Assembly: GCA_016702545.1 (NCBI GenBank)
Contig: JADJDT010000024.1
Coordinates: 3,349-67,348 of the forward strand
Origin: Pseudomonadota bacterium
GTDB lineage: Bacteria > Myxococcota_A > Polyangia > GCA-2747355
Direction: 5' to 3'
Length of the DNA stretch: 64,000 nt
In this document: positions 28,985 through 38,215 of the stretch, one piece after another
How the letters are laid out: the number at the start of each line of letters is the position of its first letter
How positions within the stretch are numbered: the stretch's first letter is position 1
Made by a program: the position numbers and the translations under genes
The notes under the pieces: model-generated
Seen by the model: only the letters and a program-made list of their open reading frames with translations
Database searches by the model: none
Told to the model about the DNA's origin: nothing

Positions 28985-29176
28985 CTAGGCCTCAGCCTCC
29001 GCCTGCGCGATGATCTCGCGGCCGCCGTACTTGCCGCAGGACGGACAGACGCGGTGCGCCAACCGTGGCTCGCCGCAGCTCGGGCACGCAGCGACGTTGG
29101 CCGGCTCCACGCGATCGTGATTGGCGCGCCGCTTGGCGCTCCGACTATTCGATTGCCGTTTCTTGGGGACCGCCAT
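28985..29176 (-). CDS. rpmF: 50S ribosomal protein L32
   Basis: L32 binds zinc in the large ribosomal subunit. It begins MAVPKKRQSNSRS, and its zinc ribbon has two CPSCG pairs (a cysteine-containing form). The ATG at 29176 with AGGGG upstream is preferred over a TTG two codons earlier. It lies between yceD and fabH, as in many bacteria. Confidence 0.97.
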   Translation of the reverse strand: MAVPKKRQSNSRSAKRRANHDRVEPANVAACPSCGEPRLAHRVCPSCGKYGGREIIAQAEAEA

Positions 29177-29186
29177 CGCCAAACCC

Positions 29187-29330
29187 CTTCATGGCCGTTC
29201 GTTCACGGCGTCATGGCCGTTCGTTGACGGCCGCTCGGGCACGACCCCCTTCCGGGGGGCCGATCGAAAGACTTTCCGGGGCCGATCAAAAGACTTCCAG
29301 GGCCGATCGGTTCCAGGGCCGATCAGGAGG
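29187..29330. repeat. two short repeat families between yceD and rpmF
   Basis: The spacer holds two 22-base copies beginning CATGGCCGTTCGTT and then four shorter units that each begin GGGCCGATC or GGCCGATCA followed by AAAGACTT or TTCCAG. All are noncoding, in the 190-base gap. Confidence 0.75.
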
Positions 29331-29367
29331 CCGCTCGCCCGCAGGACTCGTCCTCAGAGCGCGGCCC

Positions 29368-29907
29368 TCAGGACTTCAAGCGCGCCAGCGCTTCACTCCA
29401 CGCCGGAGCCTCGTGCCCGGCCTCCACCATCGCCTCCGGCACGTCCGGGCCGGGGCAGCCCTCGCCACAGCACGGCGCGATCGGCAGCGCCAGCACGAGC
29501 AGCTCGCGCAGCAGACCCTCGAGATCGATCCGCACGCCGTCGTGCGTCGATACCTCGAGGTCTTCGCCCTCGAGCTCGCGCTCGAGGCCCGCGCCACCAT
29601 CGCGCTCGCCCTGGCCCATGCCCTGGCAATCCGCGTTCGGGGGCACGAAGCAAAGCTGCAGCGCCGGCTCGGCCACCGTAATCACGGCCGGTTCGAGGCA
29701 GCGGCTGCACGGCACCCAGTAGCGCGCCTGCGCCTCTCCGCGCAGCAGCACCTTGTCACTGCGCCGCGTGAGGTGGCCCTCGAGTCGCGCCTCGCAGGCC
29801 CCTTCGGCCAGCTCCACGCCGCACGCGGCAAGCACCTCTCGCACCCGGTCCGAGCCCCAAACCAAGGCGACCTCGCGGCCGCCCGATCCTATGTCCCTAA
29901 TGTCCAC
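29368..29907 (-). CDS. yceD: YceD/DUF177 family protein
   Basis: YceD proteins are linked to 23S rRNA processing and stability, and the gene habitually precedes rpmF. The 179 residues include the middle-domain motif VPCSRCLEPA and the C-terminal PCCGEGCPGPDVP, a cysteine-bearing motif of the family. The start is a GTG. It is 190 bases upstream of rpmF in transcription order and separate from mlaD by 48 bases. Confidence 0.88.
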   Translation of the reverse strand: MDIRDIGSGGREVALVWGSDRVREVLAACGVELAEGACEARLEGHLTRRSDKVLLRGEAQARYWVPCSRCLEPAVITVAEPALQLCFVPPNADCQGMGQGERDGGAGLERELEGEDLEVSTHDGVRIDLEGLLRELLVLALPIAPCCGEGCPGPDVPEAMVEAGHEAPAWSEALARLKS

Positions 29908-29955
29908 GGTTCGTGATAACCAGGCTCGGACAGCAACCCGATCGGCCCCGAAGGA

Positions 29956-31608
29956 CTACAGGCACCCCGCCGGGTCTGTCAAGCAAAAGCCGGCCGGCGG
30001 CCGCGGCCCTTGAGCCAGGCCGCGGGCAGGGGCCGCAGCGCGGCGGCCCTTCAGCGCGGCCGCGTTTCCGAGCGCACTGCCGCCGAAGAGCAGCAGCTGG
30101 CGTAGGTCCTCGTCGTTGAAGCGGATCTGGAAGCCCATCAGGTAATCGCGCCCCCCGCCCACGCCGTCGCGCGGTCGATCGTTGAAGGCGTCATCGACGC
30201 CGCCCACCACATACAGGCGCTTGAGGAACTCCCAGGCCGCCACGACCTTCAGCCGGGGATAGAGATTGGCATCGAAGTCGTAGAGATCCGACCACAGCTG
30301 GAGCCGGTCCCCCGGCAACCGCACGTCGAGACCGAGACCGCCGGTGCTCTCCTTGATGCCGAAGCGGAAGGTCGTCTCGAACGCCGTGAAGCGGATGCGT
30401 TTGGCGAACTGGAAGGTGATGCGGAACGCGTCGCTGAGCACGACCCGATCCTCCCGCGTCAGGCCGGGGCGCGTGGGGTCGTCCGAGCGGGTGATGGTGG
30501 TGCTGGCGCCGCGGCGCCCGCGCGGATCGTCGATCAGCTCGATCAGGTAGAACTTGTCCGGCCGCGGCCAGAGCTCGATCGTGACGTAGGTCTTGATCGA
30601 CCCGGCATCGAAGTTGTACTCGCTGCGCAGCCCCACGATGGTCTGAAGCTCGGTGAAGGACTTCGTGAAGCGCCCGGCATCGTGCACCACCTCCTCGACG
30701 CCCGTCACCAGCTCGTCGTCCTTGAGCAGGCGGCCGAGGTTGCCCTTGCCCTCCTGGAGCTCGCCGGTCAGCGCCTGGATGTTGCCGAGCGCGGCGTCGA
30801 GCTTCTCCACCGCCTTGGTCAGCGTGCCCAAGCTCTGGCGGATGTCCTGATCGACCTTGCCATCGCCGACGATCCCCCGCAGCGCGCCGGTGGTGGCCCT
30901 GACGTTGTCGAGGATCGTGCCGAAGTCGCGGTCCGCCCCGGCGGCGATCTTGCGCACGTCGCTGGTGATCACCGCGAGGTTGTCGACGACGGACTTGATC
31001 GCCTCGCGGTTCTCCACCACACCCTGGTTGACGTTGTCGCCGATCGACTGCAGCGGCCCGCGCGTGAAGTGCTGCACGTCGCGCAGCAGCTCGCGCATGA
31101 TCGGCAGCAGCTCGCCGAACTGCTGCACGACCAGCGGCGCGGTCGAGGCCTCGACGACGAAGCGCAGCTCGGCGCCGGAGGCCAGCAGCTCGCCGACGTG
31201 GCGCTTGCCGGCCGCGTCGACCCACTCGTAGGTTCCTGGATCGATCTCGAGATAGAACTCGCCCAGCAGCGAAGCGCTGCGCTTGTAGATCACCGCATTG
31301 CTGTAGAGCTGCACGCCGCGCTTGAGCGCGACCGTGATCTTGGCGAAGCGCTTCTGCGCCACCAGCTCGGCCCGCGGCGGGCGCACATTGAGCTCGCGGG
31401 CCGCGACATGGCCGACGTTGAGGCCGGCGATCTGCACGCGCGACTTCTCGACCAGCAGCGTGGCGTCGCGAAAGAACGCGTACAAGCGGAAGGGCTGCGG
31501 CTCACCGCCACAACCGCCCTTGGCCAGCAGCATGAAGACCCAATAGCAGGCCGCCGACGCCAGAAGGAAGGTCGCGCTGACCTTGACCGCGGGTCCGAGC
31601 GATTTCAC
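29956..31608 (-). CDS. mlaD: MlaD-family Mce lipid-transport protein with long C-terminal extension
   Basis: This is the periplasmic substrate-binding Mce component of a phospholipid ABC transporter. An N-terminal membrane anchor (about residues 10-30) is followed by the Mce domain (FRLYAFFRDATLLVEKSRVQIAGLNVGHV) to about residue 115, then helices, and a beta-rich part from about 310 to 520. The latter looks like an outer-membrane-style fold (alternating strands, LRQLLLFGGSALG). E. coli MlaD has only about 180 residues, so the extension is notable. The GTG start overlaps the mlaF stop in GTGA. Confidence 0.85.
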   Translation of the reverse strand: MKSLGPAVKVSATFLLASAACYWVFMLLAKGGCGGEPQPFRLYAFFRDATLLVEKSRVQIAGLNVGHVAARELNVRPPRAELVAQKRFAKITVALKRGVQLYSNAVIYKRSASLLGEFYLEIDPGTYEWVDAAGKRHVGELLASGAELRFVVEASTAPLVVQQFGELLPIMRELLRDVQHFTRGPLQSIGDNVNQGVVENREAIKSVVDNLAVITSDVRKIAAGADRDFGTILDNVRATTGALRGIVGDGKVDQDIRQSLGTLTKAVEKLDAALGNIQALTGELQEGKGNLGRLLKDDELVTGVEEVVHDAGRFTKSFTELQTIVGLRSEYNFDAGSIKTYVTIELWPRPDKFYLIELIDDPRGRRGASTTITRSDDPTRPGLTREDRVVLSDAFRITFQFAKRIRFTAFETTFRFGIKESTGGLGLDVRLPGDRLQLWSDLYDFDANLYPRLKVVAAWEFLKRLYVVGGVDDAFNDRPRDGVGGGRDYLMGFQIRFNDEDLRQLLLFGGSALGNAAALKGRRAAAPARGLAQGPRPPAGFCLTDPAGCL

Positions 31609-32420
31609 CGTTGCACGAGCTCCCGCGCCGGCGGCAGCGTCACCGCACCCGAGGTCTCGACAAACTCGCGCAGCGGGGCTGGCGGATCGGCGAGCACCTC
31701 GTGCGGGGACCCGCTGGCGATAATCTGGCCCTTATACAACATCGAGACGCGGTGTCCGATGCGGAAAGTCGAGGCCATGTCGTGGCTGATCACCACTGAG
31801 GTCACCTTCAGCTTCTCGGCGATCTCCTGAATCATCTCGTCGACGTTCTTGGTCGCCACCGGATCGAGACCGGTGGTCGGTTCATCGTAGAACAGGATCT
31901 CGGGCTCCATCACGATCGCCCGCGCGAGCCCGACGCGCTTGCGCATGCCCCCCGAGAGCTCGGCGGGGAACTTACGCTCGATACCGACGAGGCCCAGCGC
32001 CTCCAGCTTCGCCCGCGCCACCTCGCGGATCTGCGCCCGGCTGAGCTGCCGCCGCCGGTGCTCGAGCAGCGGGAACATCACGTTCTCCTCGACCGTCATC
32101 GAGTCGAAGAGCGCGGCGTATTGAAACACCATGCCGAACTTGGGGCGCAGTCGATTGAGGGCGAAGTCATCGAGCGGGACGATGTCCTCGCCGTCGACGT
32201 AGATTTGCCCGGCGTCGGGCTTGATCAAGCCGATCAGCAGCTTCAGCAGCACCGACTTGCCCGCGCCGGAGCCACCGATCACCAGGTTGATGCGTCCGCG
32301 CTCGAGGTCGAGATCGACGCCGCCGAGCACCTGCTGGCTGCCGAAGGACCGCTCCAGCCCGCGCACGCGGATCTGGAAGCGTTCGCTGCGCTGCGCGAGC
32401 GCGTCGCCAGCCACCGTCAA
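31605..32420 (-). CDS. mlaF: ABC transporter ATPase MlaF
   Basis: This ATPase drives the Mla lipid transporter. Walker A is GGSGAGKSVLLKLL, the signature is LSGGMRKRVGLARAI, and Walker B is PEILFYDEPTTGLDP. The 271 residues fit the family. The TTG start overlaps the mlaE stop (TTGA); a GTG two codons later is an alternative. It pairs with mlaE and mlaD. Confidence 0.95.
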   Translation of the reverse strand: MTVAGDALAQRSERFQIRVRGLERSFGSQQVLGGVDLDLERGRINLVIGGSGAGKSVLLKLLIGLIKPDAGQIYVDGEDIVPLDDFALNRLRPKFGMVFQYAALFDSMTVEENVMFPLLEHRRRQLSRAQIREVARAKLEALGLVGIERKFPAELSGGMRKRVGLARAIVMEPEILFYDEPTTGLDPVATKNVDEMIQEIAEKLKVTSVVISHDMASTFRIGHRVSMLYKGQIIASGSPHEVLADPPAPLREFVETSGAVTLPPARELVQR

Positions 32421-33220
32421 AAACCCAACGTGATGAGAATGTCGGTCAAGACGAAGTCGATCACCAGAATCGACACCGACGAAATCACCACAGTGCGCAT
32501 CGTCGCCAGCCCGACACCGCGCGCCCCGCCGCTGGCGTTGTAGCCCTGGTGGCAGCCGACGAGCGCCAAGGTCAAGCCGAAGACCAGCGCCTTGATCAGC
32601 CCCATCCCGACGTCGTCGAAGTCGGTGTACCAGCGGACGTTGTGCATGAAGATGCCGCGGTCGACGCCCTTGACGACCACGGCGAAGAGGTAGGCGCCGA
32701 ACATGCCGCAGACATCGTAGACCATCGTCAGCGCCGGCAGCACCAGGGTGGAGGCGATCAACCGCGGCACGACGAGGTACTGCACCGGGTTGACCGCGAG
32801 CGTGGAGAGCGCGTCAATCTGCTCGCTGATGCGCATCGACCCCAACTCGGTGGCCATCGCCGATCCGGCGCGCCCGGCCACCATCAGCGCGGTGATCACC
32901 GGCCCGATCTCGCGCGCGAGCGTCAGCGCGACGGCGGTGCCGACGTAGCCGTCGGCCTGGAACAGGCGGAAGGCCTCGACGCTCTGCAGCCCGAACACCC
33001 CACCGGTGAAGACGCTGACCAGCACGATGATGCTTAGCGAGCCGACGCCGATGAAGTCCATTTGCTGCAGCACCAGGCTCAGCCGGTAGGGCGGCCGCAG
33101 GGCCCACAGCGCCGCATTGAAGAGCAGCAGCAGCATCTCGCCGAAGACCTGCAAGAAGCGCCGGGGCGCGTCCCAGAGGCGATTGACCGCGCGCGTGAGC
33201 AAGGCGAAAACGGGTGCCAT
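32417..33220 (-). CDS. mlaE: ABC transporter permease MlaE
   Basis: This is the inner-membrane permease of the Mla phospholipid transporter. The 267 residues have about five membrane segments and family text such as DFIGVGSLSIIVLVSVFTGGVFGLQ, ALTLAREIGPVITALMVAGRAGSAMATELGSMRISEQIDAL, and the C-terminal GLATMRTVVISSVSILVIDFVLT. It starts one base after the alr stop, so it appears co-transcribed with alr. Confidence 0.95.
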   Translation of the reverse strand: MAPVFALLTRAVNRLWDAPRRFLQVFGEMLLLLFNAALWALRPPYRLSLVLQQMDFIGVGSLSIIVLVSVFTGGVFGLQSVEAFRLFQADGYVGTAVALTLAREIGPVITALMVAGRAGSAMATELGSMRISEQIDALSTLAVNPVQYLVVPRLIASTLVLPALTMVYDVCGMFGAYLFAVVVKGVDRGIFMHNVRWYTDFDDVGMGLIKALVFGLTLALVGCHQGYNASGGARGVGLATMRTVVISSVSILVIDFVLTDILITLGF

Positions 33221-33221
33221 T

Positions 33222-34433
33222 TCAGCGCAGCGCGACGACCGCGGGGTGGGCCTGACCGGTGGCCTGCCGCAGCTCGGCGTCGGCGAGTCCGGGGTAGGCG
33301 CGCGGTACCCGCTTCGAGATCGAGGTCAGCACCTCGTAGGAGATCGTCTCGCCCCAGGCGGCGAGTTGCTCGGGGGCCACGGAGAGCTTTCCCTTGCCAC
33401 CGAGCAGCACCGCCGCGTCGCCCACGGCGACCCCCTCGACCTCGGTCACGTCGATCATGCAAAGGTCCATGCAGACGCGCCCCACCACCGGCACGCGGCG
33501 CGGACCACCCGCGGCACCAGGCAGCAGCACCTCGGCCCGGTTCGACAGCCGGCGCGCATAGCCATCGGCGTAACCGACCGGCAGCGTGGCGATACGCGAG
33601 GGCCGCGTCGTGACGAAGGTCGCGCCGTAGCTGACCGGGGTCCCGGCCGGCAGGTCGCGGAGCGCGTTGATGCGCGTGGTCCAGCTCAGGGCGGGCCGCA
33701 CACCGGGATCGGGAACATGCGCGCTCGGCAGCGCCCCGTAGAGCCCGAGCCCGATCCGCACCAGATCGAAGCGCGCCGCCGGGAGACGCAACGCGGCGGC
33801 CGTATTGGCGGCGTGGATCGTCTGCGGATCGGCGCCCATCGCGCGCGCCCGCTCGAGACAGCGAACGAAGGTCGCCAACTGAGCCGCGGTCGCCGACAAA
33901 TCCTGCTCCTCCGCGCAGGCGAAATGTGTCGCCAGACCATCGACGCGGATCGACGGATGCTCGGCGCAGCGCCGCAGAAACGCGTCGAAGCGGCCCTCCC
34001 CCACGCCGAGTCGGCTCATCCCCGTATCGACCTTGACGTGCACGCCGAAGCGCGTGCGACCGGCCGCGCGCGCCGCCACCGCGAAGGCCTCGACGTCGCC
34101 CGGGTCACCGACCATCGGGATCAGCTCGCGACCGATCACCTCGGCGTGGTCCCGGCCAAAGGAGGCGCCCATCACCAGCACCCGCGTGCGGACCCCCGCC
34201 TCGCGCAGCTGAACCCCCTCCTCGACCGTGGCCACCCCGAGCCCCCAGACCCCCAGGCCCTCGACCAGGCGCGCCACGGCGATCGCCCCGTGGCCGTAAG
34301 CATCGGCCTTGATGACCGCGAGCATGCCAACGCGTGATCCGATCGCCTGGCGTACGCAACGCAGATTCGCCGCGAGCTGCCGCAGGTCGACCTCGGCGAC
34401 GGTGGGACGAATCGGCGTGGGCAAGGCGATCAT
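33222..34433 (-). CDS. alr: alanine racemase
   Basis: Alr makes D-alanine for peptidoglycan. The PLP lysine is in AVIKADAYGHG (K42). The catalytic Tyr is in TPVSYGATFV, and family motifs VDTGMSRLGV, LYGALPS and VVGRVCMDLCMIDVT are present. The 403 residues are slightly above average, with a C-terminal tail. It opens the alr-mlaE-mlaF-mlaD unit. Confidence 0.97.
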   Translation of the reverse strand: MIALPTPIRPTVAEVDLRQLAANLRCVRQAIGSRVGMLAVIKADAYGHGAIAVARLVEGLGVWGLGVATVEEGVQLREAGVRTRVLVMGASFGRDHAEVIGRELIPMVGDPGDVEAFAVAARAAGRTRFGVHVKVDTGMSRLGVGEGRFDAFLRRCAEHPSIRVDGLATHFACAEEQDLSATAAQLATFVRCLERARAMGADPQTIHAANTAAALRLPAARFDLVRIGLGLYGALPSAHVPDPGVRPALSWTTRINALRDLPAGTPVSYGATFVTTRPSRIATLPVGYADGYARRLSNRAEVLLPGAAGGPRRVPVVGRVCMDLCMIDVTEVEGVAVGDAAVLLGGKGKLSVAPEQLAAWGETISYEVLTSISKRVPRAYPGLADAELRQATGQAHPAVVALR

Positions 34434-34613
34434 GCTGGACTGTCTGCCTCGCCCGCACTGCGACGCGCCTGGAACGAGAAGAGGGCGCCGAGTGTCTTAC
34501 GCGCGCCGGAAGCCTGTCAACTCAGAGCGTCGGGGTCGGATGGTCGGGTTTGACCCTCCGCGGCCGGGATGGTAAATGACTCGCGCTCTTCAACTTCAAG
34601 GTCGAGGCGCTGC

Positions 34614-34922
34614 GTGGCCTACTTTTGCTTCAAGTGCCGCAACGAGCTGGAGCTGATCATCACGGTCGGCGTCAAGGTCGGGCGACTCGACACCTGCGCG
34701 CACTGCGGCGCGTACATGCATTGCTGCAAGAACTGCGGCTTCTACGACGCCAGCGTGCACAACGAGTGCCTCGAGACGCAGGCCGACTTCATCCGCGATC
34801 GCGAAACCGCGAACTTCTGCCACCACTACTTCATCAAGGACCGCGAAGCCGCCCCCGAGGTCGACGACGGTGCCTCGCGGGCGCGTTCGCGCCTCGATCA
34901 GCTCTTCAAGGGCCTCAAGTAG
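34614..34922 (+). CDS. zinc-ribbon protein of unknown function
   Basis: A 102-residue protein with two CxxC pairs early on (CFKC and CAHC, then CCKNCGFYDASVHNEC) and a later CHHYF motif. I recognise a zinc-binding family of small delta-class proteins but no known function. The GTG at 34614 gives MAYFCFKC; the longer frame adds a Ser/Arg-rich leader without a ribosome site. It is followed directly by another zinc-ribbon gene, so the two probably share a transcript. Confidence 0.65.
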   Translation: MAYFCFKCRNELELIITVGVKVGRLDTCAHCGAYMHCCKNCGFYDASVHNECLETQADFIRDRETANFCHHYFIKDREAAPEVDDGASRARSRLDQLFKGLK

Positions 34923-34948
34923 CGTGACTGCTTCAAGTAGCGTGACTG
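34913..34948. repeat. 18-base tandem duplication across a stop and a start
   Basis: Two adjacent copies of the 18-base unit CTCAAGTAGCGTGACTGC / TTCAAGTAGCGTGACTGC span the stop of the upstream zinc-ribbon gene and the start of the next one. They create two in-frame GTG starts (34924 and 34942) for the downstream gene. Confidence 0.8.
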
Positions 34949-35457
34949 CCGCCGCTGTCGCCACGGCTCCGCCCGCGGGCGAACCCGCCCTCGCCGACCC
35001 ACCGCCGGTTACACCGGAAGAGGCGGTGGATTTCGAGCGCCGCTTCCTCTGTGCTGATGGGGCCTGTATCGGCGTGGTCGGCCCCGCGGGCTACTGCCGG
35101 GAGTGCGGCAAGCCACTCGCCCCCGCCGACGTCGAGCGCTTTGGTCAGCTCTGCGGGCCCCTGCCCGAGCCCCTTTCCGGCCAAAGCTCCAGGGAAGGGA
35201 TCGGGCACGAGACGAAAGCGCAGCTGAGTGGCGGCATCGTGCCCACCGACGCCCCACCGCTGCGCGAGGATCCGATCCACGCGGCGCCAGCGCGCCCAGG
35301 ATCGCTCGACGGCGATGGAGCCTGGAACGAGGACGGCTCCGCGCCGGAGCTGGAGACGCGCGAGCTGTGCCCCGACGGCACCTGCATCGGCGTGATCGGC
35401 AGCGACGGACGCTGCAGGGATTGCGGTGCCACGCTTGCCAGCGCGGAGAGACCCTAG
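34924..35457 (+). CDS. protein with two copies of a Cys4 ribbon
   Basis: No named family. It contains two near-identical modules with the layout C-x4-C-x8-C-x2-CG: RFLCADGACIGVVGPAGYC followed by CGKPL near the start, and RELCPDGTCIGVIGSDGRC followed by CGATL at the C-terminus. The linker between them is acidic and low-complexity. The duplication within one protein and its place beside a zinc-ribbon gene suggest a metal-binding or scaffold role. Either of two GTG starts (34924 or 34942) may be used. Confidence 0.6.
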   Translation: MTASSSVTAAAVATAPPAGEPALADPPPVTPEEAVDFERRFLCADGACIGVVGPAGYCRECGKPLAPADVERFGQLCGPLPEPLSGQSSREGIGHETKAQLSGGIVPTDAPPLREDPIHAAPARPGSLDGDGAWNEDGSAPELETRELCPDGTCIGVIGSDGRCRDCGATLASAERP

Positions 35458-35970
35458 ATGGCGCCACCGCCGCGCAAGACAGTGCCACCTCCAGCGCCCG
35501 GCGCCACGGCGCCGCGTCCGGCGCAAGGCCAGGCACGCCCGCTCGCCACCCCCTCGGCGTCGGTCGCCCCTGCCAGCTCGCCGACCCCCTGGCCGGCGCT
35601 GCAGGGCCCCGTTCAGCCCCTGGGGGCGCGTCCGAGCGATCGCCGCGCCCACCCGCGCCTGGACCTGCTGGCGCAGGTCCAGGTCACCCGCGCGTCGGAG
35701 GTCTACGTGCTGTCGACGCTGAACGTCAGCCGCGGCGGCCTCTTCCTGCAGTGCGTGCCGGCCGAAGCACCGGATCTCAAGGTCGGCCTCGACGTCGAGG
35801 TCCTGATCTTCGCGCCCGGAGAGACGATCGAGGATGTGGTGGCCCGAGCGCGTGTGGCCCGCATCGACGATGGACGCGCTCCCGGCGCCCTCGCCGGCTT
35901 CGGCCTGCGCTTCACCCAGCTCGATGCGGAGAACACCCGCCGGCTGGAAAAGCTGATCGGGCCGCTCTAA
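35458..35970 (+). CDS. PilZ-domain protein
   Basis: This is a likely cyclic-di-GMP receptor. After a Pro/Ala-rich N-terminus (about 55 residues) comes the PilZ domain with the conserved RxxxR start (RRAHPRLDLLAQV) and the NVSRGGLFL motif. The domain ends GFGLRFTQLDAENTRRLEKLI. The ATG immediately follows the stop of the upstream gene. Target unknown. Confidence 0.88.
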   Translation: MAPPPRKTVPPPAPGATAPRPAQGQARPLATPSASVAPASSPTPWPALQGPVQPLGARPSDRRAHPRLDLLAQVQVTRASEVYVLSTLNVSRGGLFLQCVPAEAPDLKVGLDVEVLIFAPGETIEDVVARARVARIDDGRAPGALAGFGLRFTQLDAENTRRLEKLIGPL

Positions 35971-36043
35971 GGAGGGCGCTCGCGGGCGCTCGACCCAAGT
36001 CCGCCCCTCCGCCCGTCGCAAGGCCCGGGTTCCAAGGACCGCG

Positions 36044-36916
36044 ATGACCACCCAGCTCAAGGCCCGCAAGCTGCGACAGATCCTCGGCCGCATGCCCTCG
36101 GCGGTGGTCTGTCTCTCGGGCGGCGTCGACTCGGCGCTGCTGCTGGCGATGGCCGCCGAGGTGCTCGGCGATCGGGTCACCGCCTTCACCGCTGACTCGC
36201 CGGCGCTACCCCGCGAGGAGCTGGCCCAGACGGCAGCCTTGGTGCGACAGCTCGGTGTGCGCCACGTCGTGCGCGCCACACACGAGCTCGAGAACGCGGA
36301 CTACGCCGCCAATCCGAGCGATCGGTGCTACTTCTGCAAGACCGAGCTGCTTCGCACCGCGGCCGCGGTGGCGGCCGAGCTGGGCTGCCAAGAGGTGCTG
36401 ATCGGCACGACCGCGGACGACCTGGGAGGCCATCGTCCGGGTCTGCGAGCGGCCGGCGAGCAGGGCGCGCGGCATCCGCTGGTCGAGGCCGATCTGAAGA
36501 AGACCGAGGTCCGCGAGCTGGCCCAACAGCTCGAGCTGCCGGTGTGGGACAAGCCGGAGATGGCCTGTCTCGCCTCGCGCCTGCCCTATGGCACCCCGGT
36601 CACCCGCGAGCGCCTCGGACGCATCGAGCGCTTCGAGCAGGCCCTCGGCGCCCTCGGGCTGACGGGCCTGCGCGTGCGTCTGCACGACCCGGTGGCGCGC
36701 CTCGAGCTACCCCCCGAGCAGATCGCGCGGGCCGCCAGCTCCGAGCTGCGCGAAGAAATCGTGCGCATCGGGCGCGCATGCGGCTTCGTCTACGTGACGC
36801 TGGATCTGGCGGGCTATCGGCGCGGCGCGATGAACGAGCTGCTCCCCGCGCCCGAGCGCGGCCCCGACGCGGCCCAGGTCACCCGCGCCTTGAAGGGCGG
36901 TACGACGCAGCACTGA
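36044..36916 (+). CDS. larE: ATP-dependent sacrificial sulfur transferase LarE
   Basis: LarE donates sulfur to make the nickel-pincer cofactor of lactate racemase and related enzymes. The PP-loop is SGGVDSALL; the catalytic region has CYFCKTEL, TADDLGGHRPGLRAA and the sacrificial Cys in MACLASRLPYG. The 290 residues match. An AAGGA site precedes the ATG. The other lar genes are not in this window, so its partner racemase is unknown. Confidence 0.93.
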   Translation: MTTQLKARKLRQILGRMPSAVVCLSGGVDSALLLAMAAEVLGDRVTAFTADSPALPREELAQTAALVRQLGVRHVVRATHELENADYAANPSDRCYFCKTELLRTAAAVAAELGCQEVLIGTTADDLGGHRPGLRAAGEQGARHPLVEADLKKTEVRELAQQLELPVWDKPEMACLASRLPYGTPVTRERLGRIERFEQALGALGLTGLRVRLHDPVARLELPPEQIARAASSELREEIVRIGRACGFVYVTLDLAGYRRGAMNELLPAPERGPDAAQVTRALKGGTTQH

Positions 36917-36937
36917 CAGGGTGCGCCATCATCGGGT

Positions 36938-36965
36938 GGAGCGGCTGCCGATCGACAGCCGCTCC
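36938..36965. terminator. hairpin between convergent larE and a lipoprotein gene
   Basis: A perfect 10-base stem, GGAGCGGCTG pairing with CAGCCGCTCC around an 8-base loop, lies between the stops of two convergent genes. There is no T-tract, so Rho-independent termination is possible but not certain; it could serve both strands. Confidence 0.5.
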
Positions 36966-36971
36966 AAGGGC

Positions 36972-37720
36972 TCAGCAGGTCTTGCCGGGTCCCAGGCACT
37001 TCCATTGATCAGCGAAGCAGGGGACACAGTGCTCGCCCGGGAGCATGCAGGGCGCACCAAAGCGGCAGTCGGTCGTCGGGGGCGGCAGCGATCCCTGGCG
37101 ACCGCGCAGTCGCCGAAGCTCCCATACAAGCGCCCGCAGTCCGGCCCGTCACACGTGCAGCCCACCACCGCCATGCAGGCGAAGCCGTCGTAGGCGTAAC
37201 CGAAGTTGACCCCGCAGGCGCCTGTTCCTCTGGCGTTGAAGGGCCTGCAGCTCACCACCCCGCTATCGCGCGCCACGGCGCTGTCGGCAGCGTTGGCCGC
37301 GTCCTTGGACACGCCGCCGTCGTAGCGCACGCTCGCATCCTTCGAGACGCCAGCGTCGGGCTGATCGCTCGCGTCCCGCGACACACCCGCATCGGGCCGC
37401 GCCGGCGTGCGCGTGCAGTAGCCCGCCAGGTTGTTCTCGCAGCGCCCGCCGATCGTCTCGCAGCGCCGCTGCAGCTCCACGGACTCGACCCCCAGACAAA
37501 TGCCCGCCGCGCGCTCGCAGATCGACGCGTAGTCCAGGCAAAGGCTCGCGAGCTGATCCCCGGTCTTGCCCGGCAGCGCCTGCTCGAGGGCGCGGAGCTG
37601 TTTGTCCACGGGGTCTAGATCCCCGGCACGATTGCCGCCGCAGCCGGGGGCCAGCAGCGACAGGCAGCTCAGCGCGAGCGCCGTGTTGAGACCATGGGAG
37701 CGAATGAGTCCTCGTTGCAT
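36972..37720 (-). pseudogene. frameshifted Cys-rich lipoprotein with DASK repeats
   Basis: The start has a GAGGAGG site and a lipobox (SLLAPGC). The mature part has Cys pairs, then a linker of D-A-G-V-S-K-D-A-S-type repeats (about residues 108-150), then another Cys-rich domain (NFGYAYDGFACMAVVGCTCDGPDCG). A run of five G on the plus strand (37078-37082) appears one base short: in the other frame the protein would continue TTDCRFGAPCMLPGEHC...KCLGPGKTC and stop at 36972. Single-base loss in a homopolymer fits sequencing error or slippage. Function unknown, a surface lipoprotein. Confidence 0.7.
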
Positions 37721-38215
37721 CGGATCCTCCTCAATCTGGGGTTCGCCGAGCGACGCTGAAGCTCGAGCCTACGGGACGTCCTGCTGGTCGGCTCGCTGGA
37801 TGGTCGCCCGCTGGATGGTCGGCCCCCATGTGCACGGGCCGTGCCGCGAAGCGTCCCGGCCGAGCCGCCCCTTCATCCCGGCGTCCTGCGGGGCGAGGAC
37901 CGGCAGGGGCGCACCGAAATGCCGAGCAACGACTGGCTGCTCCGTGGAGGCACCCGCCGCCCGCTGGGGCCGCCGCGCGGACGCTGACGGCACGGCGTGG
38001 ATGATCTCGCTGCCTGGGGATCTCCCCCCCACCACCGGGGCTGTCGCCCCACGCCCTCCTGCGTCCTCACGGCGGGGCCAACCGCCCGCAGCACACCGCA
38101 CCCCGGCTGGCGCACTCTCACGTTGTCGCCTGCGCGGTGTTGACCCCTGCACGGTTGCCAGGTGGCCCCCGCATGCTGCATAAGGAGCCGGGGTGGCGCG
38201 GTGGGTGTGGGGAGC
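37721..38215. other. intergenic region, no gene seen
   Basis: About 495 bases. A repeated GCTGGATGGTCG motif appears near 37796-37818. Frames on both strands are long but show no protein-like composition; I would not call a gene. Confidence 0.4.
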
